DNA from: Longivirga sp036510975 | Lineage (GTDB): Bacteria > Actinomycetota > Actinomycetes > S36-B12 > CAIYMF01 | Length of the DNA stretch: 64,000 nt | Reading direction: 5' to 3' | NCBI GenBank assembly: GCA_036510975.1 | Contig: DATCCY010000057.1 | Location: 38,555 to 102,554, forward strand | Shown: positions 31,830 to 39,620 of the stretch, piece by piece | How positions within the stretch are numbered: position 1 is the first letter of the stretch | Layout: every line of letters begins with the position of its first letter | Notes under the pieces: generated by a model | The model's input: only the letters and a program-made list of their open reading frames with translations | Database searches by the model: none | What the model was told of the DNA's origin: nothing | Translations under genes and position numbers: made by a program

Positions 31830-32432
31830 ATGGAGTTCTCCGAGGTCGTCCGCCGGCGCCGCATGATCCGCCACTACACCGACGAGCCGATCGCGCCGGA
31901 GGTCGTCGAGCGCGTGCTCGCCAACGCGCTGCGTGCGCCGTCCGCCGGCTTCTCCCAGGGCTGGGCGTTCCTCGCGCTGACCGACGCCGCGGACCGGGCC
32001 CGCTTCTGGCCCTTCGTCCCCACCCGCGTGGAGCAGGCGCCGACCATGCAGGACGCGCCGCTCGTCGTCGTCCCGCTCGCGCACAAGATGACCTACCTGG
32101 AGCGCTACGCCGAGCCCGACAAGGGGTGGGAGGACCGCGCCGAGTCGCACTGGCCGGCGCCGTACTGGTTCATCGACACCGGCATGGCGTCGCTCATGAT
32201 GCTGCTCACTGCCGTGGATGAGGGGCTCGGCGCCTGCTTCTTCGGGATCCAGCCCGAGAACATCGCGCCGTTGCGCGCCGAGTTCGAGATCCCGGACGAC
32301 TACGCCCCCATCGGCGCGATCACCGTGGGGCACCGCGCGCCCGACGCCCCTGCGCAGCCGGTGGCAGTCGACGAGCGGCGCAAGGGCACGCACGACGTGG
32401 TGCACCGCGGCGCGTGGGGCGTGCACGCGTGA
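31830..32432 (+). CDS. Nitroreductase-family flavoprotein
   Basis: 200 residues. The family start is EFSEVVRRRRMIRHYTDEPI with the FMN-contacting Arg cluster, then NALRAPSAGFSQGW and YWFIDTGMASLMMLLTAVDEGLGACFFG. The late GAITVGHRAPD is the usual ending. Family members reduce nitro groups, flavins or quinones with NAD(P)H, and in actinobacteria some act in F420 or FMN chemistry. It is divergent from the VOC gene. No specific substrate can be assigned. Confidence 0.9.
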   Translation: MEFSEVVRRRRMIRHYTDEPIAPEVVERVLANALRAPSAGFSQGWAFLALTDAADRARFWPFVPTRVEQAPTMQDAPLVVVPLAHKMTYLERYAEPDKGWEDRAESHWPAPYWFIDTGMASLMMLLTAVDEGLGACFFGIQPENIAPLRAEFEIPDDYAPIGAITVGHRAPDAPAQPVAVDERRKGTHDVVHRGAWGVHA

Positions 32433-32438
32433 CAGTAG

Positions 32439-33059
32439 TCAGGCAGTGACGTCGAGCTCGACGTGCATGCCGTCGGCGTAGTGGTTCTCGAGGTTGCAGA
32501 CCAGCTCGTAGCGACCCGGTGCGAGAGTCAGCGTGACCCAACCGGCCGACCCGGACACGATGCCCTCGCCCGTGCGCGCGGCGCAGTCGTTCGACGCCTC
32601 GCCCAGGCTGTCGGCCTCGTCGACCTTGCCGTCCGAACCGGGTGAGCGCGAGCCGACCTGCTGGCCGTCCGCGAGGGGGAGCACGACGAGCTCGTGACCG
32701 CGCCAGCCCTGGTTGCGCAGCAGGAGCGTCACCTGCCCGGCGGCCGCGGAAGTCGAGGTGGCCGTGAGGGTCATGCGCGCGCCCAGCGGCGCGGTGCCGG
32801 CGGCGGGCGCCATCATCCCCATGTCCGAGGCGGTGACCGTGACGAGCGACCCCGGCAGCGTGGAGGGGATCGAGCAGGTCGTTGTCGGCGTGCTCGTGCG
32901 GGTGGCGGAGGACCCCATCCTCCCGCCGCCCATCGGCGCGCCGCCCGAGGCACCTGTCCCGGAGCTGCCACCCGAGGTCGAGACAGCGCACGCGGCCAGC
33001 GCCGAACCAGTCGCGATCAGGACGAGGGACCGAACAGGGCTCAGGGTTCTCCTCGACAC
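32439..33059 (-). CDS. Cupredoxin-like lipoprotein
   Basis: 206 residues from a GTG at 33059. The signal peptide ends in a lipobox LAAC, followed by a Gly/Ser/Thr linker, so it is probably lipid-anchored outside. The C-terminal half has the copper site of type I cupredoxins: His in RNQGWRGHELVVLPL and then CNLENHYADGM, giving Cys, His (x4) and Met (x4) ligands. The likely role is electron transfer or copper handling at the cell surface. The gene is convergent with the nitroreductase and divergent from the SOUL gene, with 119 bp between. Confidence 0.78.
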   Translation of the reverse strand: MSRRTLSPVRSLVLIATGSALAACAVSTSGGSSGTGASGGAPMGGGRMGSSATRTSTPTTTCSIPSTLPGSLVTVTASDMGMMAPAAGTAPLGARMTLTATSTSAAAGQVTLLLRNQGWRGHELVVLPLADGQQVGSRSPGSDGKVDEADSLGEASNDCAARTGEGIVSGSAGWVTLTLAPGRYELVCNLENHYADGMHVELDVTA

Positions 33060-33178
33060 CCCATCGACGGTACGTCGCTCGGCGGGCGGAGTCTCGCCTC
33101 GCACGTCGGCCTGCGCGACCGCTGAGGGTGCGCAGCCGTCCGGAGGCAGCCGGTCGCCGACCGGCGTACGGTCGAGGG

Positions 33179-33736
33179 GTGACCGAGCAGCAGCGCTACG
33201 ACGTCGTCCGCACTGAACCGGCCTTCGAGTTGCGGCACTACCCCGCTCACGTCGTCGCCGAGATCGAGGTCGACGGCACGTTCGAGTCCGCCGGCAACAC
33301 GGCCTTCCGACCGCTGGTGGGCTACATCGGCGGACGCAACGAGAGCAGCACGGGCCTCGCGATGACCGCCCCGGTGATCCAGCGGCGCGACGACCCGGCA
33401 CCGCACGACGTCGAGACCACGACGGCCGACGTGGGCCACGGTCGCTACGTCGTCTCCTTCGTCCTCCCCGACGACGTCACGGCCCAGACCGTGCCGACGC
33501 CGGACGATCCCGCAGTCCACGTGCGCGCCGTCCCCGAGGAGTACGCCGCGGTGGCCCGGTTCTCCGGTCGCTGGACGTCGTCGTCCTACCGCACCCGTGT
33601 CGACGCGCTCCTGCTCGCGGTGGCCGACGCCGGGCTTGTCACCACCGGTCCCGCACGGTTCGCGCGGTTCGACCCGCCGTGGACGCCGTGGTTCCGGCGG
33701 CGCAACGAGGTTGTCATCCCGGTCGCGGCACCGTGA
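33179..33736 (+). CDS. SOUL heme-binding family protein
   Basis: 185 residues of the SOUL/HBP fold. Landmarks are YDVVRTEPAFELRHYPAHVVAEIEV at the start, NTAFRPLVGYIGG, the conserved AMTAPVIQR, VSFVLPDD, and the ending WFRRRNEVVIPV. SOUL proteins bind heme or tetrapyrroles; in bacteria the role is largely unknown. Start at a GTG (33179) directly after GAGG, so the transcript may be nearly leaderless. Next to a secreted cupredoxin, it could belong to a heme/copper handling pair, but that is only neighbourhood. Confidence 0.9.
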   Translation: MTEQQRYDVVRTEPAFELRHYPAHVVAEIEVDGTFESAGNTAFRPLVGYIGGRNESSTGLAMTAPVIQRRDDPAPHDVETTTADVGHGRYVVSFVLPDDVTAQTVPTPDDPAVHVRAVPEEYAAVARFSGRWTSSSYRTRVDALLLAVADAGLVTTGPARFARFDPPWTPWFRRRNEVVIPVAAP

Positions 33737-33822
33737 CACAACGCTGACGCGCCGCGACACCGCAGCACGTCCGCCACGTTCCGGTCCCACGCTCCGGCGC
33801 CGTGAGGCGCAAGGATGCCGTT

Positions 33823-34548
33823 ATGAGCGAAACCGAGCTGGTCGAGGAGGACGCGCCTCCGGGCCGCGGCGAGCACCGCTGGCCGATGGCGCTGGCCGCG
33901 CTCACCGCGGGGGTCCTGCACGAGCTGCTGCCGAAGGACTTCCAGATCGGCAACCTGTGGGTCTACCCGATCCTCATGGGCGCGTTCCTCATCCTGCTCA
34001 TCGCGGGTGATCCCGGACTGATCGACCGCGAGCGGCACTGGCTGCGGGTGACGACCGGCCTGATGATCGCGCTCATCGCCGTGGCGAACCTGTTCTCGGC
34101 GGTCCGGCTCGTCGACGCCATCGTGAGCAACGACTGCGTCGCCCAGGATTCCTTCCAGCTGCTCCAGATCGGCGGCATCGTCTGGGCCACGAACGTGATC
34201 GCGTTCGCGCTCTGGTACTGGGACGTCGACGGCGGCGGCTCGGTGAAGCGCGCGGTGCACGGCGCCTGGCACGACCCTGCGTTCGTGTTCCCCGAGATGA
34301 CGATGCCCGAACGTGTCGCGAAGGACTGGTACCCGCACTTCGCCGACTACCTGGCGTTCGCCTTCGCCACAGCGACCGCGTTCAGCCCGACGGATGTCGC
34401 CGCGATCAAGCGCTGGGCGAAGATGCTCATGATCCTTCAGGCAGTGGCGTCGCTCGTGCTCGCGACCCTCGTGCTGGCCAAGGCGATCAACGGCATCGGG
34501 ACGCCGATCCCCCCGCAGTGCGTCAAGGTGACGTCGTCCAGCTCCTGA
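33823..34548 (+). CDS. Integral membrane protein of unknown function
   Basis: 241 residues with about five hydrophobic segments (near residues 20-36, 46-62, 78-96, 118-136, 205-225). The end of the protein carries Ser-rich CVKVTSSSS. No recognised enzymatic motif. Related proteins are annotated as conserved actinobacterial membrane proteins with small-molecule or DUF1345-like folds; I do not assign one. ATG at 33823 with AAGGA upstream. It follows SOUL by 86 bp on the same strand. Confidence 0.8.
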   Translation: MSETELVEEDAPPGRGEHRWPMALAALTAGVLHELLPKDFQIGNLWVYPILMGAFLILLIAGDPGLIDRERHWLRVTTGLMIALIAVANLFSAVRLVDAIVSNDCVAQDSFQLLQIGGIVWATNVIAFALWYWDVDGGGSVKRAVHGAWHDPAFVFPEMTMPERVAKDWYPHFADYLAFAFATATAFSPTDVAAIKRWAKMLMILQAVASLVLATLVLAKAINGIGTPIPPQCVKVTSSSS

Positions 34549-34581
34549 ACCGGGGGCTCGCTGCGGAACGGGGCCGTCGCC

Positions 34582-35385
34582 TCAGCGGTGAGCCAGCGTC
34601 GTGCCGCCGTTCCAGGACGTTCCGACCTGGCGGTAGTAACCGCCGATGATCTCGGCGACGGGCAGCGTCGAGGCGAGCTCGTCCCACGGGGAGTCCCAGA
34701 GCCGAAAGTCGTCGACGGAGGCCGCCCAGCACGGCCCGCCCTCGAAGTCGACGCCGCTCATCGTGAGCACCTCGTCGAGCGCCCAGCCCTCCGCGCCGCG
34801 CTCGACCGGGCGCACCTGGCGGTGGTGCAGCATCGGCAGCGCGTTGACGAAGCCGTTGGTCTCGCTCGGTCCCGTGAGGGTGACGACGGCCTGCGCGAGC
34901 CGGTGGTCGTACGCCGCGAGGCTGGCGCCGAAGCGGCCGCCGACGTCGACGCGCGGGGCGCCCTTGCCGTAGGGCATCGGCCGGGTCTGGTGGATGGAGC
35001 CGAGCTTCTTCGGGTAGCCCTGGTGGATGCCGCGCGCGATGGCGAAGTCGCTCGTCACCCAGATGAGCACGCAGCGCGAGTAGGTGACGCCCTCGTAGCG
35101 GCAGCGGACGACGGCGAAGGCCTCCTTGTACTGGCTGCGCGCAGGATCGAGCAGCTCCTCGAACGAGCCGCTGCACGACTGCCAGTCCGCCCAGATCATC
35201 GCGACCGCACCCGGGTCGTCCTCGGCGAGCTCGACGTCGGCCGGCAGGATCGCGCGGACGTTCGCGGGGTCGGTGCGGTACTCGACCGTGAGCAGGTCAC
35301 CGCTGTAGAACCACGGCGGGTCCGGGATGAGCGCGCTGCGCCCGCTCACGGTGTACGGCGGGGCGAACCCCTGCAGCTCCGGCAC
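34582..35385 (-). CDS. Acetoacetate decarboxylase (ADC) family protein
   Basis: 267 residues of the ADC superfamily. The Schiff-base lysine pair of true decarboxylases is conserved as KK in GIHQGYPKKLGSIHQTR. Upstream, YRTDPANVRAILPADVE and MIWADWQSCSG match the fold. Real ADC-family members include decarboxylases, aldolase-dehydratases and unknowns, so the reaction is open. GTG start at 35385 with GGAG 6 nt upstream. A degraded island palindrome lies just upstream at 35399, linking it to the regulon. Confidence 0.85.
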   Translation of the reverse strand: MPELQGFAPPYTVSGRSALIPDPPWFYSGDLLTVEYRTDPANVRAILPADVELAEDDPGAVAMIWADWQSCSGSFEELLDPARSQYKEAFAVVRCRYEGVTYSRCVLIWVTSDFAIARGIHQGYPKKLGSIHQTRPMPYGKGAPRVDVGGRFGASLAAYDHRLAQAVVTLTGPSETNGFVNALPMLHHRQVRPVERGAEGWALDEVLTMSGVDFEGGPCWAASVDDFRLWDSPWDELASTLPVAEIIGGYYRQVGTSWNGGTTLAHR

Positions 35386-35398
35386 GGCCGACTCCAAT

Positions 35399-35414
35399 CG
35401 TTTGTGTCCGTACG
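35399..35414. promoter_or_regulatory. Island palindrome site 7 (ADC-like gene)
   Basis: CGTTTGTGTCCGTACG matches 11 of 14 fixed bases; weaker than sites 3-6. It lies 13 bp before the ADC-like GTG, overlapping the expected transcription or translation start. Confidence 0.45.
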
Positions 35415-35545
35415 AATCGTAGGGACCGGGGGCCGCGCGGTCCAGAGCCGGGCGGGTCCGATCGCCGCGCGATCGCGCGGCCGAGACCGCCCGCTCTTCG
35501 GCCAATCGGCGTACACCCGACCGTGCGCCGCGGTCTCATTGGCGG

Positions 35546-36343
35546 ATGAGCCCACGACGCAGCACCCCCTGGCCCGCCGGCGCACCGGCCTGGCTCGACG
35601 TGACGACACCCGACATCCCCGCCGCCCAGCGGTTCTACGCGGGACTGCTCGGCTGGACGTTCACCGAGGGCTACGAGGAGTTCGGCGGCTACTGCCTCGC
35701 CGAGGTCGACGGCGTGGCCGCTGCGGGGATGGCGCCCGCGATGGAGGGGATGGCGCCCGCGTGGACGCTGTACTTCGCGGCCGACGACGCCCGGGCCACG
35801 GCCGCCGCCGTCACCGCTGCCGGCGGCGCGCTGCTCTCCGACGTCATGGACATCGGCGGCTCGGGGACGATGTTCGTGGGCGCCGACCCGGCGGGCGCGG
35901 CGTTCGGCATCTGGCAGGCCGAGGACATGGCCGGTGCGGGTGTCTACAACGAGCCCGGCGGGCTGTCGTGGGAGGACCTGCGCTCGACGGACCCCGACGC
36001 GTCGAAGGCGTTCTACGCCGAGGTCCTGGGCTGGCACTACCAGCCGCTGGAGATGGCGGGTCCGGACTACGCGACGTTCCACCACCCAGACGACGAGGCG
36101 CCGCTCGGTGGCCTCGGCGGCATGATGGGGATGGACTCCCTGCCCTCGCACTGGATCGTCTACTTCGGCGTCGCCGACGTCGACGCCGCGGTGTCCTACG
36201 TCGAGGCCAACGCCGGCTTCGTCCTGAGCCCCGGCTTCGACACCCCGTTCGGCCGGATGGCCGCCGTGACCGACCCCTTCGGCGCGAGCTTCTGGATCAC
36301 CACCCCCAACCCCGACCAGCCCCTCCCCGACCGCACCACCTAG
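35546..36343 (+). CDS. Two-domain VOC-family protein
   Basis: 265 residues holding two VOC domains. Domain 1 starts PAWLDVTTPDIPAAQRFYAGLLGW, and domain 2 starts LSWEDLRSTDPDASKAFYAEVLGWHYQPL; each ends with the usual F-x-x-DPxG strand (VGADPAGAAFGIWQ, AVTDPFGASFWI). This arrangement is common in actinobacterial glyoxalase-like proteins. Function not assigned. It starts at the ATG at 35546, divergent from the ADC-like gene, and its stop overlaps by 4 nt with the convergent methyltransferase stop. Confidence 0.9.
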   Translation: MSPRRSTPWPAGAPAWLDVTTPDIPAAQRFYAGLLGWTFTEGYEEFGGYCLAEVDGVAAAGMAPAMEGMAPAWTLYFAADDARATAAAVTAAGGALLSDVMDIGGSGTMFVGADPAGAAFGIWQAEDMAGAGVYNEPGGLSWEDLRSTDPDASKAFYAEVLGWHYQPLEMAGPDYATFHHPDDEAPLGGLGGMMGMDSLPSHWIVYFGVADVDAAVSYVEANAGFVLSPGFDTPFGRMAAVTDPFGASFWITTPNPDQPLPDRTT

Positions 36344-37188
36344 CCCGCCGAGGCCAGGGTGTACCGGACGCTCTGCACGAAGGTGATGGAGCCGTCGGGC
36401 TCGGCGTACGACGCGAGGCGCCGCTGCGCCGCACCGAGCACGTCGGGTCGCTGCTCGGGCGGGACAGCGAGCCACATCGCGCGCTGCCCGATCGACCACG
36501 TCCACGCATGCCACTGCTCCGCGTCGGCGAACCGGACCGGCAGGTCGCGTGTGACGGTCCGGACGTCGACGTAGCCGGAGTCGGTGACGAGCTGCTCCAT
36601 CGCCTCGTCCGAGCCGAAGGGGCCCGTCGCACCACTGGTGCGGGCGTCCGGCAGCGCCGGGGGCAGGTAGGGCGCGAACACGTCGTCGACGAAGGCCCAC
36701 CGCGGATCGACCGGCCCGAACGTGACGACGCCGAGACGTGCACCGGCGGCCATGAGCGGCACCCACGAGCGGAGCGCAGCGCCCGGGTCGGGGAGGAAGA
36801 ACAGCACGAGCGAGGACGTGACGGCGTCGAACGGCCCCGTGACCGCGGGCGCCGTCGCGTCGCCGACGACGAGCTCGACGTGATCGAGGCCCCGCTCGGC
36901 GGCGAGGCGTCGTGCCTGCTCCACCATGCCCGGTGCGATGTCGACGCCCACCGCACGGCCCTCGGGCCCCACGGCCCGCGCCGCCGGCAGGAGCACCGCT
37001 CCGCGCCCGCAGCCGACGTCGAGCCATCGCTCTCCGGCCCTCGGCGGCATGGCGGCGAGGAGGCCCTCGGCGATCGGCCCGAAGAAGTCGACTCCCACCG
37101 AGTCGTAGGTCGACGAGAGTGCGTCGAACAGCCCGGCCACGCGCGCCGCCTGGTCGGGTGCATCGGTCGGGTCCGGGGCGCGGGTCAT
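36340..37188 (-). CDS. Class I SAM-dependent methyltransferase
   Basis: 282 residues. The SAM motif I is RWLDVGCGRGAVLLPAARAVG (about residues 54-74), motif II is AVTSSLVLFFLPDPGAALRSW, and motif III is LGVVTFGPVDPRW. It resembles UbiE/MenG-like and other small-molecule methyltransferases without a decisive feature. The N-terminus (ARVAGLFDALSSTYDSVGVDFF) fits the UbiE/COQ5-like group. Neighbouring genes do not identify a substrate. Confidence 0.88.
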   Translation of the reverse strand: MTRAPDPTDAPDQAARVAGLFDALSSTYDSVGVDFFGPIAEGLLAAMPPRAGERWLDVGCGRGAVLLPAARAVGPEGRAVGVDIAPGMVEQARRLAAERGLDHVELVVGDATAPAVTGPFDAVTSSLVLFFLPDPGAALRSWVPLMAAGARLGVVTFGPVDPRWAFVDDVFAPYLPPALPDARTSGATGPFGSDEAMEQLVTDSGYVDVRTVTRDLPVRFADAEQWHAWTWSIGQRAMWLAVPPEQRPDVLGAAQRRLASYAEPDGSITFVQSVRYTLASAG

Positions 37189-37298
37189 GCCCGCACCGTC
37201 GCACGTGCCGTCGTGCGTCCACAGGGTTTCCGGTTGGTCGGGGCGCCCGGCGTGCCTCTCTCGCGCGTCGGGGCACCGTCAGCGCAGGAGAACGGGGG

Positions 37299-38372
37299 TC
37301 AGGGGCGGGTTCGGGAGCGGGACTCCCTGGCGAGCCTGGCCCAGCGGCGGCGTTCCTCGTGCTGGGCGCGGGTGTCCTGCTTGCGGGCGAGCCACGCCAG
37401 CTCGCGCTGCAGCCTGCGCCAGCTCGCGACGCGCGACTCGTCGAGCCGTCCGTCCTCGATCGCGGCGGCGATGGCACAGCCCGGCTCGCCCCAGTGCCGG
37501 CAGTCGGCGAAGCGGCACTGCCGGGCGAGGTCGTCGATGTCGGCGAAGGTGGCGTCCAGCGCGTCGTCGTCGGCCCACAGCGCCAGCTCGCGCATGCCCG
37601 GGGTGTCGAGGACGAGGCCCGCCCCGGGCACAGGGACGAGGTGGCGGGCGCTCGTCGTGTGCACACCGCGCAGGTCGGCGCGCACGGCCGTCGTCGCGAG
37701 CACCTCGTGCCCGACGAGCGCGTTGACGAGGGTGGACTTCCCCGCGCCCGACGGCCCGATGACCGCCGCGGTCACGCCGGGGGGTACCAGCGACCGCACG
37801 CCGTCGACGCCGGCGCCGTCGTAGGACGAGACCGCGAGCACCTCGACACCGAGGGCGACCGCGCGCACCTCGATCAGTGCGCCGTCGAGGTCGGTGCCGA
37901 GGTCGTCGACGAGGTCGGCCTTCGTGATCGCCACGACGGGCACGGCGCCGGACTCCCAGACGATCGTGAGCTCGCGCTCGAGCCGGCGCAGGTTCAGCGA
38001 GTGCAGCGGCGTGCAGACCACGACGACGTCGACGTTCGCGGCCACCACCTGCTCCTCGGTGCGCGCGCCGGCAACCTTGCGGGTGAGCGACGTCCGGCGT
38101 GGGAGAACGTCCTCGACGATCGCGTCCACGAGCGACGTCCCTCCCAGCAGCACCCAGTCGCCCGCGACGGGCAGGGCGCGTTTCCCCGAGCGCAGCCGGC
38201 CGCGCACGCCCACGGTGATCTCGTCGACGCCGTCGTGCACGCGCCAGACGTCGCGTCCCTGCAGCGTCACCCGGGCCGGGCGCCAGGAGCGTGCGGGGTC
38301 GGACTCGAGGTGGAGGTCGTTCCAGGACTGGTCCCAGCCGAGGTCGGCCAGGGGCGGAGCAGCGGACACCAT
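37299..38372 (-). CDS. rsgA: Ribosome small-subunit biogenesis GTPase RsgA
   Basis: 357 residues. An N-terminal OB fold (VLPRRTSLTRK) is followed by a circularly permuted GTPase: G4 ITKADL comes before G1 IGPSGAGKSTLVNAL and G3 VLDTPGMREL. The C-terminal zinc site is CRFADCRHWGEPGC. RsgA helps the late maturation of the 30S subunit. The ATG at 38372 has no strong ribosome site; a 15-codon ORF with a very strong one lies 89 bp upstream on the same strand. Confidence 0.95.
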   Translation of the reverse strand: MVSAAPPLADLGWDQSWNDLHLESDPARSWRPARVTLQGRDVWRVHDGVDEITVGVRGRLRSGKRALPVAGDWVLLGGTSLVDAIVEDVLPRRTSLTRKVAGARTEEQVVAANVDVVVVCTPLHSLNLRRLERELTIVWESGAVPVVAITKADLVDDLGTDLDGALIEVRAVALGVEVLAVSSYDGAGVDGVRSLVPPGVTAAVIGPSGAGKSTLVNALVGHEVLATTAVRADLRGVHTTSARHLVPVPGAGLVLDTPGMRELALWADDDALDATFADIDDLARQCRFADCRHWGEPGCAIAAAIEDGRLDESRVASWRRLQRELAWLARKQDTRAQHEERRRWARLARESRSRTRP

Positions 38373-38461
38373 GACTCCAGCACGGTGCGGGCGTCGTCGT
38401 ACGACGCGGTGGGCGGTGGGCCGCCGGGGTCGGGCGTGGTGCCGTGCTCGGGAGCGGTGGC

Positions 38462-38509
38462 TCAGCCGAGGACGTGCGCAGGGACGCCGGCGCGTGAACT
38501 GTCAGCCAT
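38462..38509 (-). CDS. Possible 15-residue ORF upstream of rsgA
   Basis: ATG at 38509, stop at 38462; predicted peptide MADSSRAGVPAHVLG. The ribosome site AGGAGG is 5 nt before the ATG, the best-spaced one in this part of the window. It lies in the rsgA leader on the same strand, so it could be a small protein or a leader peptide that couples translation to rsgA expression. No homologue is known to me, so it may also be chance. Confidence 0.35.
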   Translation of the reverse strand: MADSSRAGVPAHVLG

Positions 38510-38702
38510 CGGGTCCTCCTGCGGTCGCGTACCGGGTCCGTCGCCCGGCGATGCTCCGACCCTAGGACCGGCGCGACCCCGCTGTCGTGCGGGTTTCCGC
38601 GCGACGGCCGAGCATCCGTGCCCGGCTCGACCCCCAGCCGACGATCGCTCCTGCGACGACCGAGACGGACCGTCACGATACCCACAGGTGTAGAACGGAG
38701 AG

Positions 38703-39620
38703 GTGAGCGACTCCGGACCCGTCATCGACATCCGTGGACTGGTGAAGTCCTTCGGCTCGACCCGAGCGCTGGACGGCCTGGACCTCGTCGTCGAGCCCGG
38801 AGAGGTGCACGGCTTCCTGGGTCCGAACGGCGCGGGGAAGACGACGACGCTGCGCGTCCTGCTCGGCAGCGTGCGCGCCGACGCCGGCACGGTGACCGTG
38901 CTCGGCCTCGACCCGTGGCGCGACATCCCCGCGCTGCACGCGCGCCTCGCCTACGTGCCCGGCGACGTCGCCCTGTGGCCGAACCTCACCGGCGGCGAGA
39001 TCATCGACCTGCTCGGCCGCCTCCAGGGCGGGCACGACCCGGCCCGTCGTGCCGAGCTGCTCGAGATGTTCGACCTCGACCCCACGAAGAAGTCGCGCTC
39101 GTACTCCAAGGGCAACCGGCAGAAGGTCGCGCTGGTCGCCGCGCTCGCCTCGCGCGCGGAGCTGTTCCTGCTCGACGAGCCCACCAGCGGTCTCGACCCG
39201 CTGATGGAGGAGCGCTTCCGCGGCTGCGTCCGCGACCTCCGCGACGAGGGCCGCACGATCCTGCTCTCGAGCCACATCCTCAGCGAGGCCGAGGCGCTCT
39301 CGGACCGGGTCACCATCATCCGGGCCGGCGCCGTGGTGGAGTCCGGGCGGCTGTCGGAGATGCGGCACCTGCAGCGGCTGTCGATCGCCGCCGAGACCGA
39401 GCACGAGCTGCACGGCATCACCGACATCCCCGGCCTCTCCGACGTCGTCATCGACGCGAACCACCTGCGCTGCACGGTCGAGCCGGGCCACCTCGCGGAG
39501 CTCCTCTCGCACCTGTCGGCCGCGGGCATCAAGACCCTGGAGAGCCACCCGCCGTCGCTCGAGCAGCTGTTCCTCTCGCACTACGGCGTCGACCCCGACG
39601 GGGCGACCGGCGATGCGTGA
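38703..39620 (+). CDS. ABC-2 type exporter ATPase
   Basis: 305 residues. Walker A is GPNGAGKTT (about residue 45), the signature region is YSKGNRQKVALVAAL (a variant of LSGGQ), Walker B is LFLLDEPTSGLDP, and the H-loop is LLSSHILSEAEAL. The C-terminal extension (HELHGITDIPGLSDVV) is typical of drug/polyketide exporter ATPases such as DrrA-like proteins. GTG start at 38703 immediately after GGAGAG. It overlaps the permease gene by 8 nt. Confidence 0.93.
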   Translation: MSDSGPVIDIRGLVKSFGSTRALDGLDLVVEPGEVHGFLGPNGAGKTTTLRVLLGSVRADAGTVTVLGLDPWRDIPALHARLAYVPGDVALWPNLTGGEIIDLLGRLQGGHDPARRAELLEMFDLDPTKKSRSYSKGNRQKVALVAALASRAELFLLDEPTSGLDPLMEERFRGCVRDLRDEGRTILLSSHILSEAEALSDRVTIIRAGAVVESGRLSEMRHLQRLSIAAETEHELHGITDIPGLSDVVIDANHLRCTVEPGHLAELLSHLSAAGIKTLESHPPSLEQLFLSHYGVDPDGATGDA

